A program made the translations under genes and the position numbers. DNA of 64,000 nt from RGIG1902 sp034926865 (lineage in GTDB: Bacteria; Bacillota; Clostridia; Oscillospirales; Butyricicoccaceae): contig JAYFQP010000003.1 in assembly GCA_034926865.1 (NCBI GenBank), positions 124,001-188,000 of the forward strand, written 5' to 3'. A model generated the notes under the pieces. It searched no databases and was not told the DNA's origin. It worked only from the letters and a program-made list of their open reading frames with translations. Of this stretch, positions 17,620-27,792 are shown piece after piece; position 1 is the stretch's first letter; the number at the start of each line of letters is the position of its first letter.

Positions 17620-18717
17620 TTGCACAAGCTACAAGTGGCCGTCTATGCCATATGCAAAAATGAAAGCAAGCACATCAAGCGATGGATGCAATCTGTAAAT
17701 GAAGCAGATGGAATATTCGTCCTTGATACGGGCTCAGATGACGACAGCGTACAAATGCTCAGAAACTTGGGCGCTGCTGTTCGAACTGCGGTCATTACGC
17801 CATGGCGCTTTGATACAGCGCGGAATATGTCTCTTGACGCCGTACCCCAAAACTTTGATATATGCGTATGCTGCGACCTTGATGAAGTATTTACTCCGGG
17901 GTGGCGACAGGGCGTTGAAAGCGCTTGGGTTCCAGGATGCCAACAGCTGCGCTATCCTTTTGTTTATCAGGTTGAGCCAAACGGGGAAGAAAGCTTTTTT
18001 TATAGGAATCTTATCCACAGCAGAAAACGCTTTAAATGGCAATATCCGATCCATGAGACGCTGCTTTATACAGGCAAAGCTGCTCTGTCAACAATAACAA
18101 CTGACAACTTCAAGCTCTATCACTACCCCGATAAGGAAAAACCAAGGCTGAACTATCTTCCGCTTTTAGAGGCGGCATGTGCAGAAAATCCCGACAATCT
18201 GAGGATGCTCCACTATTTGGGGCGAGAATATCTGTACCGCAGATTATATGATAAAGCAGTTGAACAGCTGTCGCTTCATGCGTTAATTTGTCAGTGGCCG
18301 GAAGAGCGGTCTGCCTCTCTGAGATATTTGGGCCGCAGCCTTGAGGCTCTCGGACGCACAGAGGATGCCGAAAAGGCATTTATAGACGCTGTAAAGGCCT
18401 GCCCCTGGATAAGGGAGCCGTATGCCGAATTGTCATATAACTACTACAAGCATGGAAAATTAGGGGGCTGCCTTGATATGTCCCTCGGTGCTTTAGCCAT
18501 AGCAACGCCATCCAAACAGTATCTTAACGAAGCCTTTGCATGGGGCAGTATGCTTTGGGATCTTGCGTCAATTTCAGCCTTTAAGCTTGGTTATACTGAG
18601 CGCGCTTTTTTCTACGCAAAAAAAGCCTTAGAGCTGTCTCCCGACGACCCAAGGCTTTTAGAAAATATTGAAATGATATCAAAGGCTATGAAGCTATCTC
18701 CCTTTAACCCTCTTTAA
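17620..18717 (+). CDS. Family 2-like glycosyltransferase with C-terminal TPR-like repeats
   Basis: 365 residues from TTG at 17620; AAGGAG ends 7 nt before it. The N-terminal domain (1 to about 180) has the GT-A features VAVYAICKNESKHI, FVLDTGSDDDS and the metal-binding D86-L-D88 in CCDLDEVF. From about residue 190 onward, helical repeats of the TPR type (LGREYLYRRLYDKAVEQL, LGRSLEALGRTEDAEKAF, AFFYAKKALELSPDDPRL) follow. Proteins with this plan glycosylate peptides, proteins or surface polymers; acceptor and sugar cannot be named. Its last 24 nt overlap the convergent cca gene. Confidence 0.85.
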   Translation: MHKLQVAVYAICKNESKHIKRWMQSVNEADGIFVLDTGSDDDSVQMLRNLGAAVRTAVITPWRFDTARNMSLDAVPQNFDICVCCDLDEVFTPGWRQGVESAWVPGCQQLRYPFVYQVEPNGEESFFYRNLIHSRKRFKWQYPIHETLLYTGKAALSTITTDNFKLYHYPDKEKPRLNYLPLLEAACAENPDNLRMLHYLGREYLYRRLYDKAVEQLSLHALICQWPEERSASLRYLGRSLEALGRTEDAEKAFIDAVKACPWIREPYAELSYNYYKHGKLGGCLDMSLGALAIATPSKQYLNEAFAWGSMLWDLASISAFKLGYTERAFFYAKKALELSPDDPRLLENIEMISKAMKLSPFNPL

Positions 18718-20007
18718 AAGCTCTTCACGGACGTTTTGACATTTTCCATCTATGACATCTTCCAGCAAGCTTTCAAGAGCTTCACCAACCGACTGGCCCC
18801 TCATTCCAATAGCCAAAAGGTCTTCTCCTTTAACGGCAAGATCTTTAAGGGTAAGACGGTTTTGCCCCTTCTCGGTGATATCCAGCATCTCAAGAAGCCT
18901 GGATGCCTCTTTTCCTCTTATCTGATATCTGGGGCTCTGAGCCATGTTATCGGCTATCTTGACCTGTAAAAGTCTGCGGGCGCGTTCACTGCCAAAGCGT
19001 GATATCAGCCTTTGAACTGTCTTCTCATCATCTTTAAGCTGATAATCATGAAATGCCACAAGCCAAGTGACCTCTTCAACTGTCCTTTTATCAGCCTTAA
19101 GCCTCAATAAAGCGGTTCGGGTCATCTCGGCGCTCAGCTTCGCATGACCGTAAAAATGTCCTTCGCCATTTTTATCTATGGTAAAGCTGTTGGGTTTCCC
19201 CACATCATGAAAAATAAGGGCCAGCCTAACCCACAGATCAGGCGGAGAATATGCCACTGCCCTTGCCGTATGCTCCCAGACATCATAGATATGATGTCGG
19301 TTTTTCTGATTGAAGCCGATTGTTGAATCTATTTCAGGGATAACCTCACGTAAAATTTCAGCGCACTTCGAAAGCGCTTTAAAGATATGATCACCCAATG
19401 CCATTTTTTTTATTTCTGAAAAGACCCTCTCTTTTGAAATGTTGTTCAGAAGGGGGGCCTTTTCAGCCATAGCTGTAAATGTCAGCAACTCTATTTCATA
19501 CCCCAGACATGAGGAGAACCTCATCCCCCTGAGTATTCTAAGCGCATCCTCTTCAAATCGTTCCGCAGGGTTGCCCACCGCCCGTATAACGCCGCTTTTT
19601 ATATCGTCCATGCCCCTAAGCGGATCCTTTATTCCCAAAGCAGGATTGTATGCCATGGCGTTCATCGTAAAATCGCGCCTTTTTAAGTCCTCATCAAGGC
19701 AGCAAATGAATCTGACGTTTTCCGGCCTTCTGTTGCCTACATATGCCCCTTCTGAGCGATAAGTGGTTATCTCAACTGGCATGCTGTCAACAAACACTGT
19801 CACAGTCCCATGCTTAAGACCCGTCTCAACAATATGAAAACCCGAGAAAGCTTCAATAGTCTGCATTGGAAGAGCGTTTGTAGATATATCCCAGTCGCAA
19901 GGCTCTCTGCCTCTGACCATATCCCTCACGCAGCCGCCGACAAAATAAGCCTCATATCCCTTTCTTTCAAGTGTATTCAAAGCCTCAAGAGCATACTGCG
20001 GTATCAT
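18694..20007 (-). CDS. cca: CCA-adding tRNA nucleotidyltransferase (with HD domain)
   Basis: 437 residues from ATG at 20007, GGGAGG 9 nt upstream. The class II nucleotidyltransferase head shows GGCVRD (24-29), the catalytic D38-W-D40 and RRDFTMNAMAY; the flexible-loop and neck motifs follow (RFEEDALRILRGMRF). A C-terminal HD hydrolase domain carries LALIFHDVGKPNSF. It adds or repairs the 3' CCA of tRNAs; the HD domain may give phosphatase or phosphodiesterase activity. Separated from ftsH upstream by a terminator. Confidence 0.93.
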   Translation of the reverse strand: MIPQYALEALNTLERKGYEAYFVGGCVRDMVRGREPCDWDISTNALPMQTIEAFSGFHIVETGLKHGTVTVFVDSMPVEITTYRSEGAYVGNRRPENVRFICCLDEDLKRRDFTMNAMAYNPALGIKDPLRGMDDIKSGVIRAVGNPAERFEEDALRILRGMRFSSCLGYEIELLTFTAMAEKAPLLNNISKERVFSEIKKMALGDHIFKALSKCAEILREVIPEIDSTIGFNQKNRHHIYDVWEHTARAVAYSPPDLWVRLALIFHDVGKPNSFTIDKNGEGHFYGHAKLSAEMTRTALLRLKADKRTVEEVTWLVAFHDYQLKDDEKTVQRLISRFGSERARRLLQVKIADNMAQSPRYQIRGKEASRLLEMLDITEKGQNRLTLKDLAVKGEDLLAIGMRGQSVGEALESLLEDVIDGKCQNVREELLKRVKGR

Positions 20008-20042
20008 ATGCAGCAACCTCCCTTCTGCACATTTCCATAAAG

Positions 20043-20070
20043 CTGCAGACGAGCCAAAGCCCGTCTGCAG
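20043..20070 (-). terminator. Terminator after ftsH
   Basis: CTGCAGACG (20043-20051) and CGTCTGCAG (20062-20070) form a perfect 9-bp stem just past the ftsH stop. On the minus strand it is followed by CTTTATGG, a weak T tract. Confidence 0.6.
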
Positions 20071-20077
20071 TAGCGTA

Positions 20078-22093
20078 TTATTGCTGGTTGCTTTGATTTT
20101 CTTCTGTCTGCGGTTTGGTTTGTTCTTCAGCCTGTTCCTCAGCCCGTTCTTCAGCGTGTTCTTCCGCAGAAGGCTTTTTCTCTTCCTCAGAGGTGCCTTC
20201 TTTCTGGCTACCTTCAGCTTCCATCAGCCCTGCCTCAGTAATTGAGTCCCAATCGACTTCACCGCTTTGGAAAAGGGCCTCAAAGTGCTTTTCGCCGATA
20301 GTCTCATGTTCCAGAAGGGCCTTTGCTATTTTATCAAGCATCGGCATATTTGCACTTATCAGCTTGCAGCAGCGCTGATATGCCTCTTCGATAATGCGCT
20401 TGATCTCGCTGTCGATCAGCGCAGCCGTAGCATCTGACATATTCTTTGTCGTTGCAAAATCCCTTCCGAGGAAAACTTCCTCGTTAGAATTGAAGCTGAT
20501 GGGGCCGATCTTATCGCTCATGCCATATTTTGTGACCATGTTGCGGGCAATCTCTGTTGCCCTGTCAATATCGCTGGAGGCTCCTGTTGAAATATCATCC
20601 AGAACAAGCTTTTCTGCTACACGACCTCCGAGGAGCACCACAAGCTCGTCCAGCATATCATTCTTCGATATATAGTATTTATCCTCTTTGGGAAGGCTCA
20701 TGGTAAAGCCTCCCGCCCTGCCTCTGGGTATAATAGAAACCTGATGAACAGCATCCTGCGACGGAAGGAGCTTTGTCGCAAGAGCATGCCCAGCCTCGTG
20801 ATAAGCCGTAAGCTTCTTCTCATGCGCGGAAATGACACGGCTCTTCTTTTCGTTACCCATGATTATCTTGAGATAAGCATCGTCAAGGTCTTTCATAGCA
20901 ATGGCCCTGTGGTCGCTTCTTGCGGCCAGCAGCGCAGCTTCATTCAAGAGGTTTTCAAGGTCGGCTCCCGTAAAGCCCACAGTTTTGCCGGCAAGTGCCT
21001 CAAAGCTTACATTGTTCTCAAAAGGTTTGCCCTTTGAATGAACCTTGAGTATCTCTCTGCGGCCCTGAATGTCCGGCACGCCTATATAAACCTGTCTGTC
21101 GAAACGCCCTGGGCGCAGCAGCGCAGGATCAAGTATGTCTGCACGGTTCGTGGCGGCGATGACTATGACACCGGCGTTGTTGCCAAAGCCGTCCATCTCG
21201 ACAAGCAGCTGGTTAAGGGTCTGCTCTCGCTCGTCATGTCCTCCCCCAAGGCCGGCGCCTCTGCGTCTGCCCACGGCATCTATCTCATCAATAAAAACTA
21301 TTGATGGCGCATGCTTTTTTGCCTCACCAAAAAGATCCCTTACCCTTGAAGCTCCTACGCCGACATAAAGCTCCACGAAATCTGAACCTGAAATTGAGAA
21401 AAACGGAACCCCTGCCTCGCCTGCAACGGCTTTAGCTATAAGTGTTTTACCTGTTCCCGGAGGGCCGACAAGCAGAACGCCTTTAGGTATTCTCGCTCCG
21501 AGGCTTAAGAACTTCTGCGGCGATTTTAGAAATTGTACAACCTCTTCAAGATCGGCCTTTTCCTCGTTGGCACCGGCGACATCCTTAAAGAACACCTTTT
21601 TAGTATCTGGGGTGGCAAGTTTAGCTCTGGATTTGCCGAAATTCATGGCACCTCTTGCTCCGCCGTCCTGCTTGCTGATAACAAAGAACCAAAAAGCGCC
21701 GAACAGTACAGCAAGAATTATATATGGCAGAAAAGCCGCAAACCAAGAGGTCTGTTCCACTTCAAAATCCTGCATGCTGATTATTCCCGAATCTCGCTGC
21801 TTTGCTATTGTCTCGCCTAGGTCATAATAAAAGACATCGACCCCCGGAAGCTCATATTCAACAACCTTACCGTCTTTGAGCTTCATTGTAAGCGAATTGC
21901 CCTTTATTACAAAGGCGTCAACCTCTTCGCTTTTAAAATAGTTTACGACTTCGCTATATGTTGTTTTTTCCTGATCCTCGGGAAAATCGAGCAAAACTCC
22001 GACGGTCCCCATGATTATCATTATGAGAATCAGGTAAAGACCTATGCCGGGAAGTTTCAGGGTGTTTTTATTATTATTCTGATTTCTGTTCAA
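20078..22093 (-). CDS. ftsH: ATP-dependent membrane zinc protease FtsH
   Basis: 671 residues. Two membrane helices (about 15-35 and 118-140) flank a small extracytoplasmic domain. The AAA domain has Walker A GPPGTGKT (210-217), Walker B VFIDE (266-270) and RPGRFDRQ. The protease site is HEAGH (432-436) with the third zinc ligand in STGASSDIDRAT. The C-terminus ends in a Glu-rich tail with repeated AEE/AEEQ units. Start is TTG at 22093, since a stop lies four codons upstream; the AGGAG is about 12 nt away, longer than usual. It degrades misassembled membrane proteins and short-lived regulators. The tilS-hpt-ftsH order is common in Bacillota. Confidence 0.97.
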   Translation of the reverse strand: MNRNQNNNKNTLKLPGIGLYLILIMIIMGTVGVLLDFPEDQEKTTYSEVVNYFKSEEVDAFVIKGNSLTMKLKDGKVVEYELPGVDVFYYDLGETIAKQRDSGIISMQDFEVEQTSWFAAFLPYIILAVLFGAFWFFVISKQDGGARGAMNFGKSRAKLATPDTKKVFFKDVAGANEEKADLEEVVQFLKSPQKFLSLGARIPKGVLLVGPPGTGKTLIAKAVAGEAGVPFFSISGSDFVELYVGVGASRVRDLFGEAKKHAPSIVFIDEIDAVGRRRGAGLGGGHDEREQTLNQLLVEMDGFGNNAGVIVIAATNRADILDPALLRPGRFDRQVYIGVPDIQGRREILKVHSKGKPFENNVSFEALAGKTVGFTGADLENLLNEAALLAARSDHRAIAMKDLDDAYLKIIMGNEKKSRVISAHEKKLTAYHEAGHALATKLLPSQDAVHQVSIIPRGRAGGFTMSLPKEDKYYISKNDMLDELVVLLGGRVAEKLVLDDISTGASSDIDRATEIARNMVTKYGMSDKIGPISFNSNEEVFLGRDFATTKNMSDATAALIDSEIKRIIEEAYQRCCKLISANMPMLDKIAKALLEHETIGEKHFEALFQSGEVDWDSITEAGLMEAEGSQKEGTSEEEKKPSAEEHAEERAEEQAEEQTKPQTEENQSNQQ

Positions 22094-22126
22094 GTCGGTT
22101 ATTCACTCCTTTTCTGCGGCCTTTGC

Positions 22127-22666
22127 CTATTTTGTGTAAATCTCCGGCTTTAACACGCAGAGATCGGGAAGATTCCTGTATTTTTCATCATAATCAAGGC
22201 CATAACCGACGACAAATTCATCGGGAATGCTGATACCCTTGTAATCCACATCAACATTAGCCTTTCTTCTCTCTGGTTTATCAAGAAGCGTACATATTGC
22301 AAGAGATGCTGGCTTTCTAGACTTGAGAAGTTCGACAAGATGAGAAAGCGTTATGCCGCTGTCCAAAATATCCTCAACGATTATAACATGTTTGCCCTCT
22401 ATATTGGTGTCCAAATCTTTAATAATCTTAACCCTGCCGGAGCTTGTAGTGCCGCATCCGTAGCTTGAGACCGACATAAAATCAAGTGAACATGGAATCG
22501 TGACCTCACGTATAAGGTCAGCCATAAAGACAAAAGCTCCCTTTAATACGCTTACAAGTATAGGGTCTTTCCCCGCATAATCCATGGATATCTTTTTGCC
22601 CAGTCCACACACCGTCTCATGGAGCTGCTCACTTGTATAAAGCACCTCCCTGACATCGTTCATCAT
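22127..22666 (-). CDS. hpt: Hypoxanthine phosphoribosyltransferase
   Basis: 179 residues beginning MMNDVREVLY. ATG at 22666 overlaps the tilS stop (ATGA) and has AGGAGG 8 nt upstream. The PRPP-binding loop is HVIIVEDILDSGITL, and LVSVLKGAFVFMADL and FVVGYGLDYDEKYRNLP are the other purine PRTase hallmarks. It salvages hypoxanthine (and probably guanine) to IMP/GMP in the cytoplasm. Confidence 0.95.
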   Translation of the reverse strand: MMNDVREVLYTSEQLHETVCGLGKKISMDYAGKDPILVSVLKGAFVFMADLIREVTIPCSLDFMSVSSYGCGTTSSGRVKIIKDLDTNIEGKHVIIVEDILDSGITLSHLVELLKSRKPASLAICTLLDKPERRKANVDVDYKGISIPDEFVVGYGLDYDEKYRNLPDLCVLKPEIYTK

Positions 22667-23985
22667 ATATTGATCCTCCTGCATTTTATATTAAAGGGAA
22701 CGCCTATATTTTTATAGCACCTTTGCCTGTCTTTTTCAAGGTCTCCCAATAGCAATACTCCCTTATTATCGCATATAAGTGGTATTCTGTCACGGGTTTT
22801 GGCAGGAATTTTTTTGTCAATTAAATATTTTTTTACGCTTTTATGCCCGCTTACCATAGAGATCATATCTCCTTCCAAACGGCTTCTAACTTTAAGGGGG
22901 AACTCTATCTGTTCACGGCAGAATGCTACCCCTTCTGCCCCGCCTGCCTCGATTTCCCAGCCTCCCCATATGATCTTTTGTCCATTAGGAATCGATGTGT
23001 TTAAAGGGGGATCCCGGTCAGGTTCCTCGCGCTTTGTTATGGCGAGCGTGTCATATGAAATAATGCCTATGAAGCCTGCTCCGATATCAGCTGAAGATGA
23101 AACTTTGCCTTCTCTTGCAAGAGCTGAAAGCGACGCCACATGCTCAAAATTAAGCCCCATGGGATCTCCTCCGGCTTCCGAAAGCAGTTCCCTTAAAATA
23201 TAGACGTATAGAGCGGGGTGAGCCTTTCTCAGCTTCTCAAGGGATATCTCACCCTTTATTCTTTCGCCGTTAAGCACCCCAAGCGCAGAAAAGCGAAGAA
23301 AATCCTCAGCCTGGCGGACGCTTTCAGCTGCTCTCAGCATAGCTTTATCGGCTTCAGGGTTTATATTCCTGAGCTGAGGCATGATATTATGCCTTATCCT
23401 GTTGCGGCTGTATTTGCAGTCAAAGTTTGTTTTATCTGTGGCATATAAAAGCCTGTTTTCTTTATCATACTCCTCAATTCTCTGCCTTGAAACGCCCATG
23501 AGGGGCCTTATGACTTTATCATTCACTGGCGGTATTCCACAGAGCCCGGAAAGCCCGCTTCCGCGAGCCAAATTGAAAATCATGGTTTCTGAATTATCGC
23601 TCAAATTATGGGCTGTGGCAATAGCGTCACAGCCCTCCTGCTCCATCGTCTTATATAAATAGGCGTATCGAAGCTCCCTTGCAGCGGCCTCAAGCCCGAT
23701 TTTATGCATTTCTGAATAAGCCGGCGTATCACCTCTGCCCACAAAAAGCTTTACCCCCATACTTCCGCAAAGAGAAGAAACAAGCTCTAGCTCATCTTCC
23801 GCGGCCTCCGGGCGTATACCATGGATAAAATGGGCCGCCATGACTTCTATCCCAATCCTCTGCCTGTTTGATGCGAGAAAATGCAAAAGGCAAACAGAGT
23901 CCGCACCGCCCGAAAGGGCGACAAGAATTCTGCCGCCCTTTCTGATAATATCTTCATTTATCTCAAATTTACTTTGGTTCCTCAT
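22663..23985 (-). CDS. tilS: tRNA(Ile)-lysidine synthase
   Basis: 440 residues. The PP-loop motif SGGADS (25-30) near the N-terminus identifies the ATP-pyrophosphatase domain. Further support comes from ATAHNLSDNSETMIFNLARG and from KYSRNRIRHNIMPQL, typical of TilS. It converts the wobble C of the AUA-decoding tRNA-Ile to lysidine and is usually essential. The ATG at 23985 lies 17 nt inside the end of dnaB; the ribosome site (GGGAAAC) is weak, which suggests translational coupling to dnaB. Confidence 0.93.
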   Translation of the reverse strand: MRNQSKFEINEDIIRKGGRILVALSGGADSVCLLHFLASNRQRIGIEVMAAHFIHGIRPEAAEDELELVSSLCGSMGVKLFVGRGDTPAYSEMHKIGLEAAARELRYAYLYKTMEQEGCDAIATAHNLSDNSETMIFNLARGSGLSGLCGIPPVNDKVIRPLMGVSRQRIEEYDKENRLLYATDKTNFDCKYSRNRIRHNIMPQLRNINPEADKAMLRAAESVRQAEDFLRFSALGVLNGERIKGEISLEKLRKAHPALYVYILRELLSEAGGDPMGLNFEHVASLSALAREGKVSSSADIGAGFIGIISYDTLAITKREEPDRDPPLNTSIPNGQKIIWGGWEIEAGGAEGVAFCREQIEFPLKVRSRLEGDMISMVSGHKSVKKYLIDKKIPAKTRDRIPLICDNKGVLLLGDLEKDRQRCYKNIGVPFNIKCRRINI

Positions 23986-25312
23986 ATCTTGTTTCCCTGC
24001 CCCTGAAAGTGGTAAACTGACCTTCCCACTGAAGCTCTATCTTGCCGACCTCTCCGTGGCGGTTTTTTGCTACGATTATCTCGGCAAGATTTTTTGTTTC
24101 CGGCTTGGCATCTTGGTAATAGTCGGGCCTGTAAATGAAAAGCACAATATCCGCGTCCTGCTCGATAGAGCCTGACTCACGAAGATCTGAAAGCATCGGG
24201 CGCTTGTCCGTTCTGCCCTCAGGGCCTCGTGAAAGCTGTGAAAGGCAGAGAACCGGAACATTTAAGTCTTTTGCCATTATCTTGAGCGAACGCGAAATCT
24301 CAGCAACCTCCTGAACACGGTTGTCATTTCGCCTGCCGCTGTGCATCAGCTGGAGGTAGTCTATTACAACAAGGCCAAGCTCGCCTCCTATCCTGCGGCA
24401 CTTGGCCTTCATCTCAGAAACGGTTATCCCAGAATTATCATCAATAAGTATCCTGCTTTGAGTAAGATTGGTGGCCGCTCCGGCTATTCTGCCCCAATCA
24501 TCATCGCTCAGTGTGCCCATGCGAAGGCTTTTATTGTCGACAAGAGCCTCGCTTGAAAGAAGCCTCATCGCAAGCTGTTGGCTGGACATCTCAAGTTGAA
24601 AGATAACTACGCTCTTGTTAGTATCCTTTATCGCTTTTCTTGCGATATTTAACGCAATAGAGGTCTTTCCCATGCCGGGGCGCGAAGCAAGCAGTATAAG
24701 GTCAGACTTATTAAGCCCGCCTATCATCCTGTCAAGATCTGAAAACCCTGTGGGCAGCCCGGGAAGCATTCCCGGATGCTTGCTCATCTCGTCAAGGTGG
24801 TTATAAACCTCTGCAATGGCTGTATTTATGGTTTTTAGGCCCTTGACCTCCCTGCCCTGCCTTACAGAATATATCTTCTGCTCGGCAAGCTCGGCTATAG
24901 TCTGAGGGTCCTCCTGCTCGTCCATAGTAAGCTGAGTTATCTCGGCCGAGATATCCTGAAGCTCCCTAAGCATGCTCTTGCCCCTGATTATCTTGCAGTA
25001 TTCAAGGACATTAGCCGAAGTGGGTGTCATTTCAATAAGCTGTATAAAGTATTCCCTGTTAGCCTGCTCCTTATATCCCATCGACTTCATTTCATCGATA
25101 ACAGTGACAGGATCTATAAGCCTGCCAGAAGTGAACATAAAGGATATTGCGCTAAATATAACGCGGTTAGCCTCTATATAAAAATCTTCCTCAGTTACTG
25201 CCTCGATGACAGCCGGTATGCACTTTGGATCTATCATCATCGAGCCGATAACGGCCTGTTCGGCTTCGACGCTATATGGAACTTTTTTTAGAAAAAGCTG
25301 GTCGGAAGCCAT
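23969..25312 (-). CDS. dnaB: Replicative DNA helicase DnaB
   Basis: 447 residues. The N-terminal collar domain (VPYSVEAEQAVIGSMM...) and a RecA-like motor with Walker A SRPGMGKT (210-217), Walker B LVVIDYLQLM and a C-terminal IVAKNRHGEVGKIEL are all present. No intein is inserted. It is the ring helicase at the replication fork. Located 18 nt after rplI, the standard clostridial arrangement. Confidence 0.97.
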   Translation of the reverse strand: MASDQLFLKKVPYSVEAEQAVIGSMMIDPKCIPAVIEAVTEEDFYIEANRVIFSAISFMFTSGRLIDPVTVIDEMKSMGYKEQANREYFIQLIEMTPTSANVLEYCKIIRGKSMLRELQDISAEITQLTMDEQEDPQTIAELAEQKIYSVRQGREVKGLKTINTAIAEVYNHLDEMSKHPGMLPGLPTGFSDLDRMIGGLNKSDLILLASRPGMGKTSIALNIARKAIKDTNKSVVIFQLEMSSQQLAMRLLSSEALVDNKSLRMGTLSDDDWGRIAGAATNLTQSRILIDDNSGITVSEMKAKCRRIGGELGLVVIDYLQLMHSGRRNDNRVQEVAEISRSLKIMAKDLNVPVLCLSQLSRGPEGRTDKRPMLSDLRESGSIEQDADIVLFIYRPDYYQDAKPETKNLAEIIVAKNRHGEVGKIELQWEGQFTTFRGRETRYEEPK

Positions 25313-25330
25313 TGTGCTTATCCCCCTTGT

Positions 25331-25780
25331 TTATTCGAGCTCTGAGACAACAACCTTTATTACCCCGTTCACTTCCGTGAAAAGCTTGGCCTTGACTTCA
25401 AAGGTACCAAAAGTCTTTATAGGATCTTCGATTGTCAGTTTTGTCTTGGGTATATCAATCTTATACTGCTCCATAAGAGCTTCCGAAATCTCCTTGGCAG
25501 TAACGGAGCCAAAAAGCCTTCCGCCTGTACCGGCCTTAGCCTTTATACTTACAGGCATCTCTGCAAGCCCTTTTTGAAGTTCAACAGCTGATTTCTTTTC
25601 AAGCTCTACTCTGCGCTTTGCGGCATCGTCAGCAATCTTCTTGGCGTTCATTGCGTCAGCAGTAGCCTCCATGGCAAGCTTCTTCGGGTAAAGAAAGTTT
25701 CTGGCATATCCATCGGATACATTCACCATATCTCCCCTTTTCCCCTGTCCCTTTACATCTTCAAGAAGTATTACTTTCAT
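25331..25780 (-). CDS. rplI: 50S ribosomal protein L9
   Basis: 149 residues. The N-terminal signature MKVILLEDVKGQGKRGDMV with NVSDGYARNFLYPKKLA is diagnostic. The central helix and C-terminal 23S rRNA-binding domain are of usual length. ATG overlaps the gdpP stop by 4 nt, so translation is probably coupled. Confidence 0.97.
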   Translation of the reverse strand: MKVILLEDVKGQGKRGDMVNVSDGYARNFLYPKKLAMEATADAMNAKKIADDAAKRRVELEKKSAVELQKGLAEMPVSIKAKAGTGGRLFGSVTAKEISEALMEQYKIDIPKTKLTIEDPIKTFGTFEVKAKLFTEVNGVIKVVVSELE

Positions 25781-27792
25781 TTGTCTTTCTCCTCTTTTTT
25801 CGTTTCTTTCAGATACTCTTCAATAGCCTTGTGCAGCATCGAAACGACCTCGTCTGTAGTCTTGTCGCTGAATTGGGCGCCTGCCATATTCATACTTCCG
25901 CCGCCCCCTATTTTTTCAAGCACGAACTGTACGTTTATCTGGCCATATGACCTGCCGGATATCGCACATCCTCCGGATGCCTCGGGATAAACGGCAAAAG
26001 CCGCCGAGACGTCACTTATGTTTACAAGCTCGTCGATAGCCTGTGAAGCCACTGCCCTGTCTATTGGGTGGCTGCTTACGACAAGCGATATTCCGGGGAA
26101 AATATGCTTGGCCCCCGATATAAGCTGATAGCGTTTTATATAGCTTTCAAGATTGCCGGAGAACATTTTTCGAACATCTATGGTGTCTGCACCTATTTGC
26201 TTTAAGTAAGCTGCGGCCTCAAAGGTTCGCACGCCGGTCTTAACGGTAAAGCTCTTGGTATCAAGCACTATTCCGGCAAGCAGCGCTTCCGCCTCATACT
26301 TCAAAAGCTCCTGCGGAGTTATTATATACTGCAAAAGTTCAGTCACAAGCTCGCTTGCCGAGCTGGCATAAGGCTCATGCATATTGATGGCAGTTTTTTC
26401 TATATAGTTTGCCGAACGCCGGTGGTGGTCAATAACTGCTACTTTCTGGATAGACTCCAAAAGCCTCGGCGCCTCAACTATATCCGGCCTTGATGTATCG
26501 ACGACCACAAGCAAAGACTGAGCGTCGGCCCGCAGCATGGCCTCATCCTCAGATATGAATACATCATTATATTCAGGTGATTCCAATAGCCTGTCAATAA
26601 GCTCTTTTGCCAAAGTCATATCCCTATTTATAACGACATAATGAGGCTTGCCGCATTTACGAACAGCCGCCACAACTCCTGCACAGGAGCCTATACTGTC
26701 AAGATCAGACACCCGGTGCCCCATTATAAACACCTGTGAAGAGTCCTTTATCAGCTGCCTCAAGGCATTCGCCATTACCCTTGACTTAACCTTTGTCCTT
26801 TTTTCTATTTCCTTACTCTGCCCCCCGAAAAACTCAAAACCACCCGGAGATTTTGTAACCACCTGATCTCCCCCTCGAGAAAGGGCCATATCTATTCCGA
26901 GGTTGGCATAACCGTAAAGCTCCGCAAGGCTGCATTCCTCTCCTTTGCCTATTCCTATCGAAAGGGTTGCCGGGATGCCCTCGCTGTTTTTGACTTCATG
27001 CATGGATTCTATTATTGAGAACTTATCCGCCGTCAGCTCCAAAAGCGCGGATGTTTCAAATACTGTCAGATATTTACCGCGTTCGAGCTTTCTGAAAACG
27101 CCGCCGCTATTTTTGAACCATGCACTCAAGCGGCTGTCTATTTCGGCTGTGATCATCGATTTTTCCGACTCGCTGATATTTTTATAAAGCTCTTCATGAC
27201 TGTCTATCAATACTACAGCAACGACTGGGCGCGTCTTTCTGAAGCGCTCACGAAGGTCACTGTATTCTGTTATATCTACCCAGAAAAGAGTTGCCAGCAG
27301 ACCGCCCTTCTCGACGCCTGAGTTTTTAACTATATTTCCGTATACGTTATACTTTTTCGATCCAACCTGAACGTCGAAAGGACAACTGGTTTTTCCCTCC
27401 ATGATCCATCTCGTGTCAAATCCGGGAATTATTTCAGTTATATGGGCATCATAAAGCCTGGAATTGCCGTTAACAATAGATTCAAAGCTCTCATTTTGCC
27501 ATACTATCTCGCTGTTGTCAAGCCGAAGTATAACCATGGGAAGAGGGAAATTGACTATGGTATTTTTTGAGGCGTTATCTACCTGAAAGGCAAGGGTCTC
27601 TACGTACCGCTTGATGCCGTTGCTTCGCCGGTTTGCCTTACGTCTATAAAACACAAAAACAAGCACGGCTAAAGCTCCCTCAATGCAAGCCACAGGGATA
27701 GAGTAATAAAAAGTAACGCCCACAAAAATAATGAGCATTGCAAATATTAATTTAAAACCCGGCTCAAGGAGCTTCGCCAGTTTTTTATCCAT
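25777..27792 (-). CDS. gdpP: GdpP-type cyclic-di-AMP phosphodiesterase
   Basis: 671 residues from ATG at 27792 (GGAG 4-5 nt upstream). Order: two membrane helices (about 14-50), a degenerate PAS region (about 80-180), a GGDEF-like domain whose signature is degenerate (LERGKYLTVF near 236-245), then DHH/DHHA1. The phosphodiesterase residues H359, D363 and D365 (GHRVSDLDSIGS), D432 and D455-H456-H457 are conserved. It hydrolyses c-di-AMP and so affects osmotic and cell-wall homeostasis. Preceding rplI-dnaB is the normal context. The run with tilS, hpt and ftsH appears to be one long operon. Confidence 0.95.
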   Translation of the reverse strand: MDKKLAKLLEPGFKLIFAMLIIFVGVTFYYSIPVACIEGALAVLVFVFYRRKANRRSNGIKRYVETLAFQVDNASKNTIVNFPLPMVILRLDNSEIVWQNESFESIVNGNSRLYDAHITEIIPGFDTRWIMEGKTSCPFDVQVGSKKYNVYGNIVKNSGVEKGGLLATLFWVDITEYSDLRERFRKTRPVVAVVLIDSHEELYKNISESEKSMITAEIDSRLSAWFKNSGGVFRKLERGKYLTVFETSALLELTADKFSIIESMHEVKNSEGIPATLSIGIGKGEECSLAELYGYANLGIDMALSRGGDQVVTKSPGGFEFFGGQSKEIEKRTKVKSRVMANALRQLIKDSSQVFIMGHRVSDLDSIGSCAGVVAAVRKCGKPHYVVINRDMTLAKELIDRLLESPEYNDVFISEDEAMLRADAQSLLVVVDTSRPDIVEAPRLLESIQKVAVIDHHRRSANYIEKTAINMHEPYASSASELVTELLQYIITPQELLKYEAEALLAGIVLDTKSFTVKTGVRTFEAAAYLKQIGADTIDVRKMFSGNLESYIKRYQLISGAKHIFPGISLVVSSHPIDRAVASQAIDELVNISDVSAAFAVYPEASGGCAISGRSYGQINVQFVLEKIGGGGSMNMAGAQFSDKTTDEVVSMLHKAIEEYLKETKKEEKDK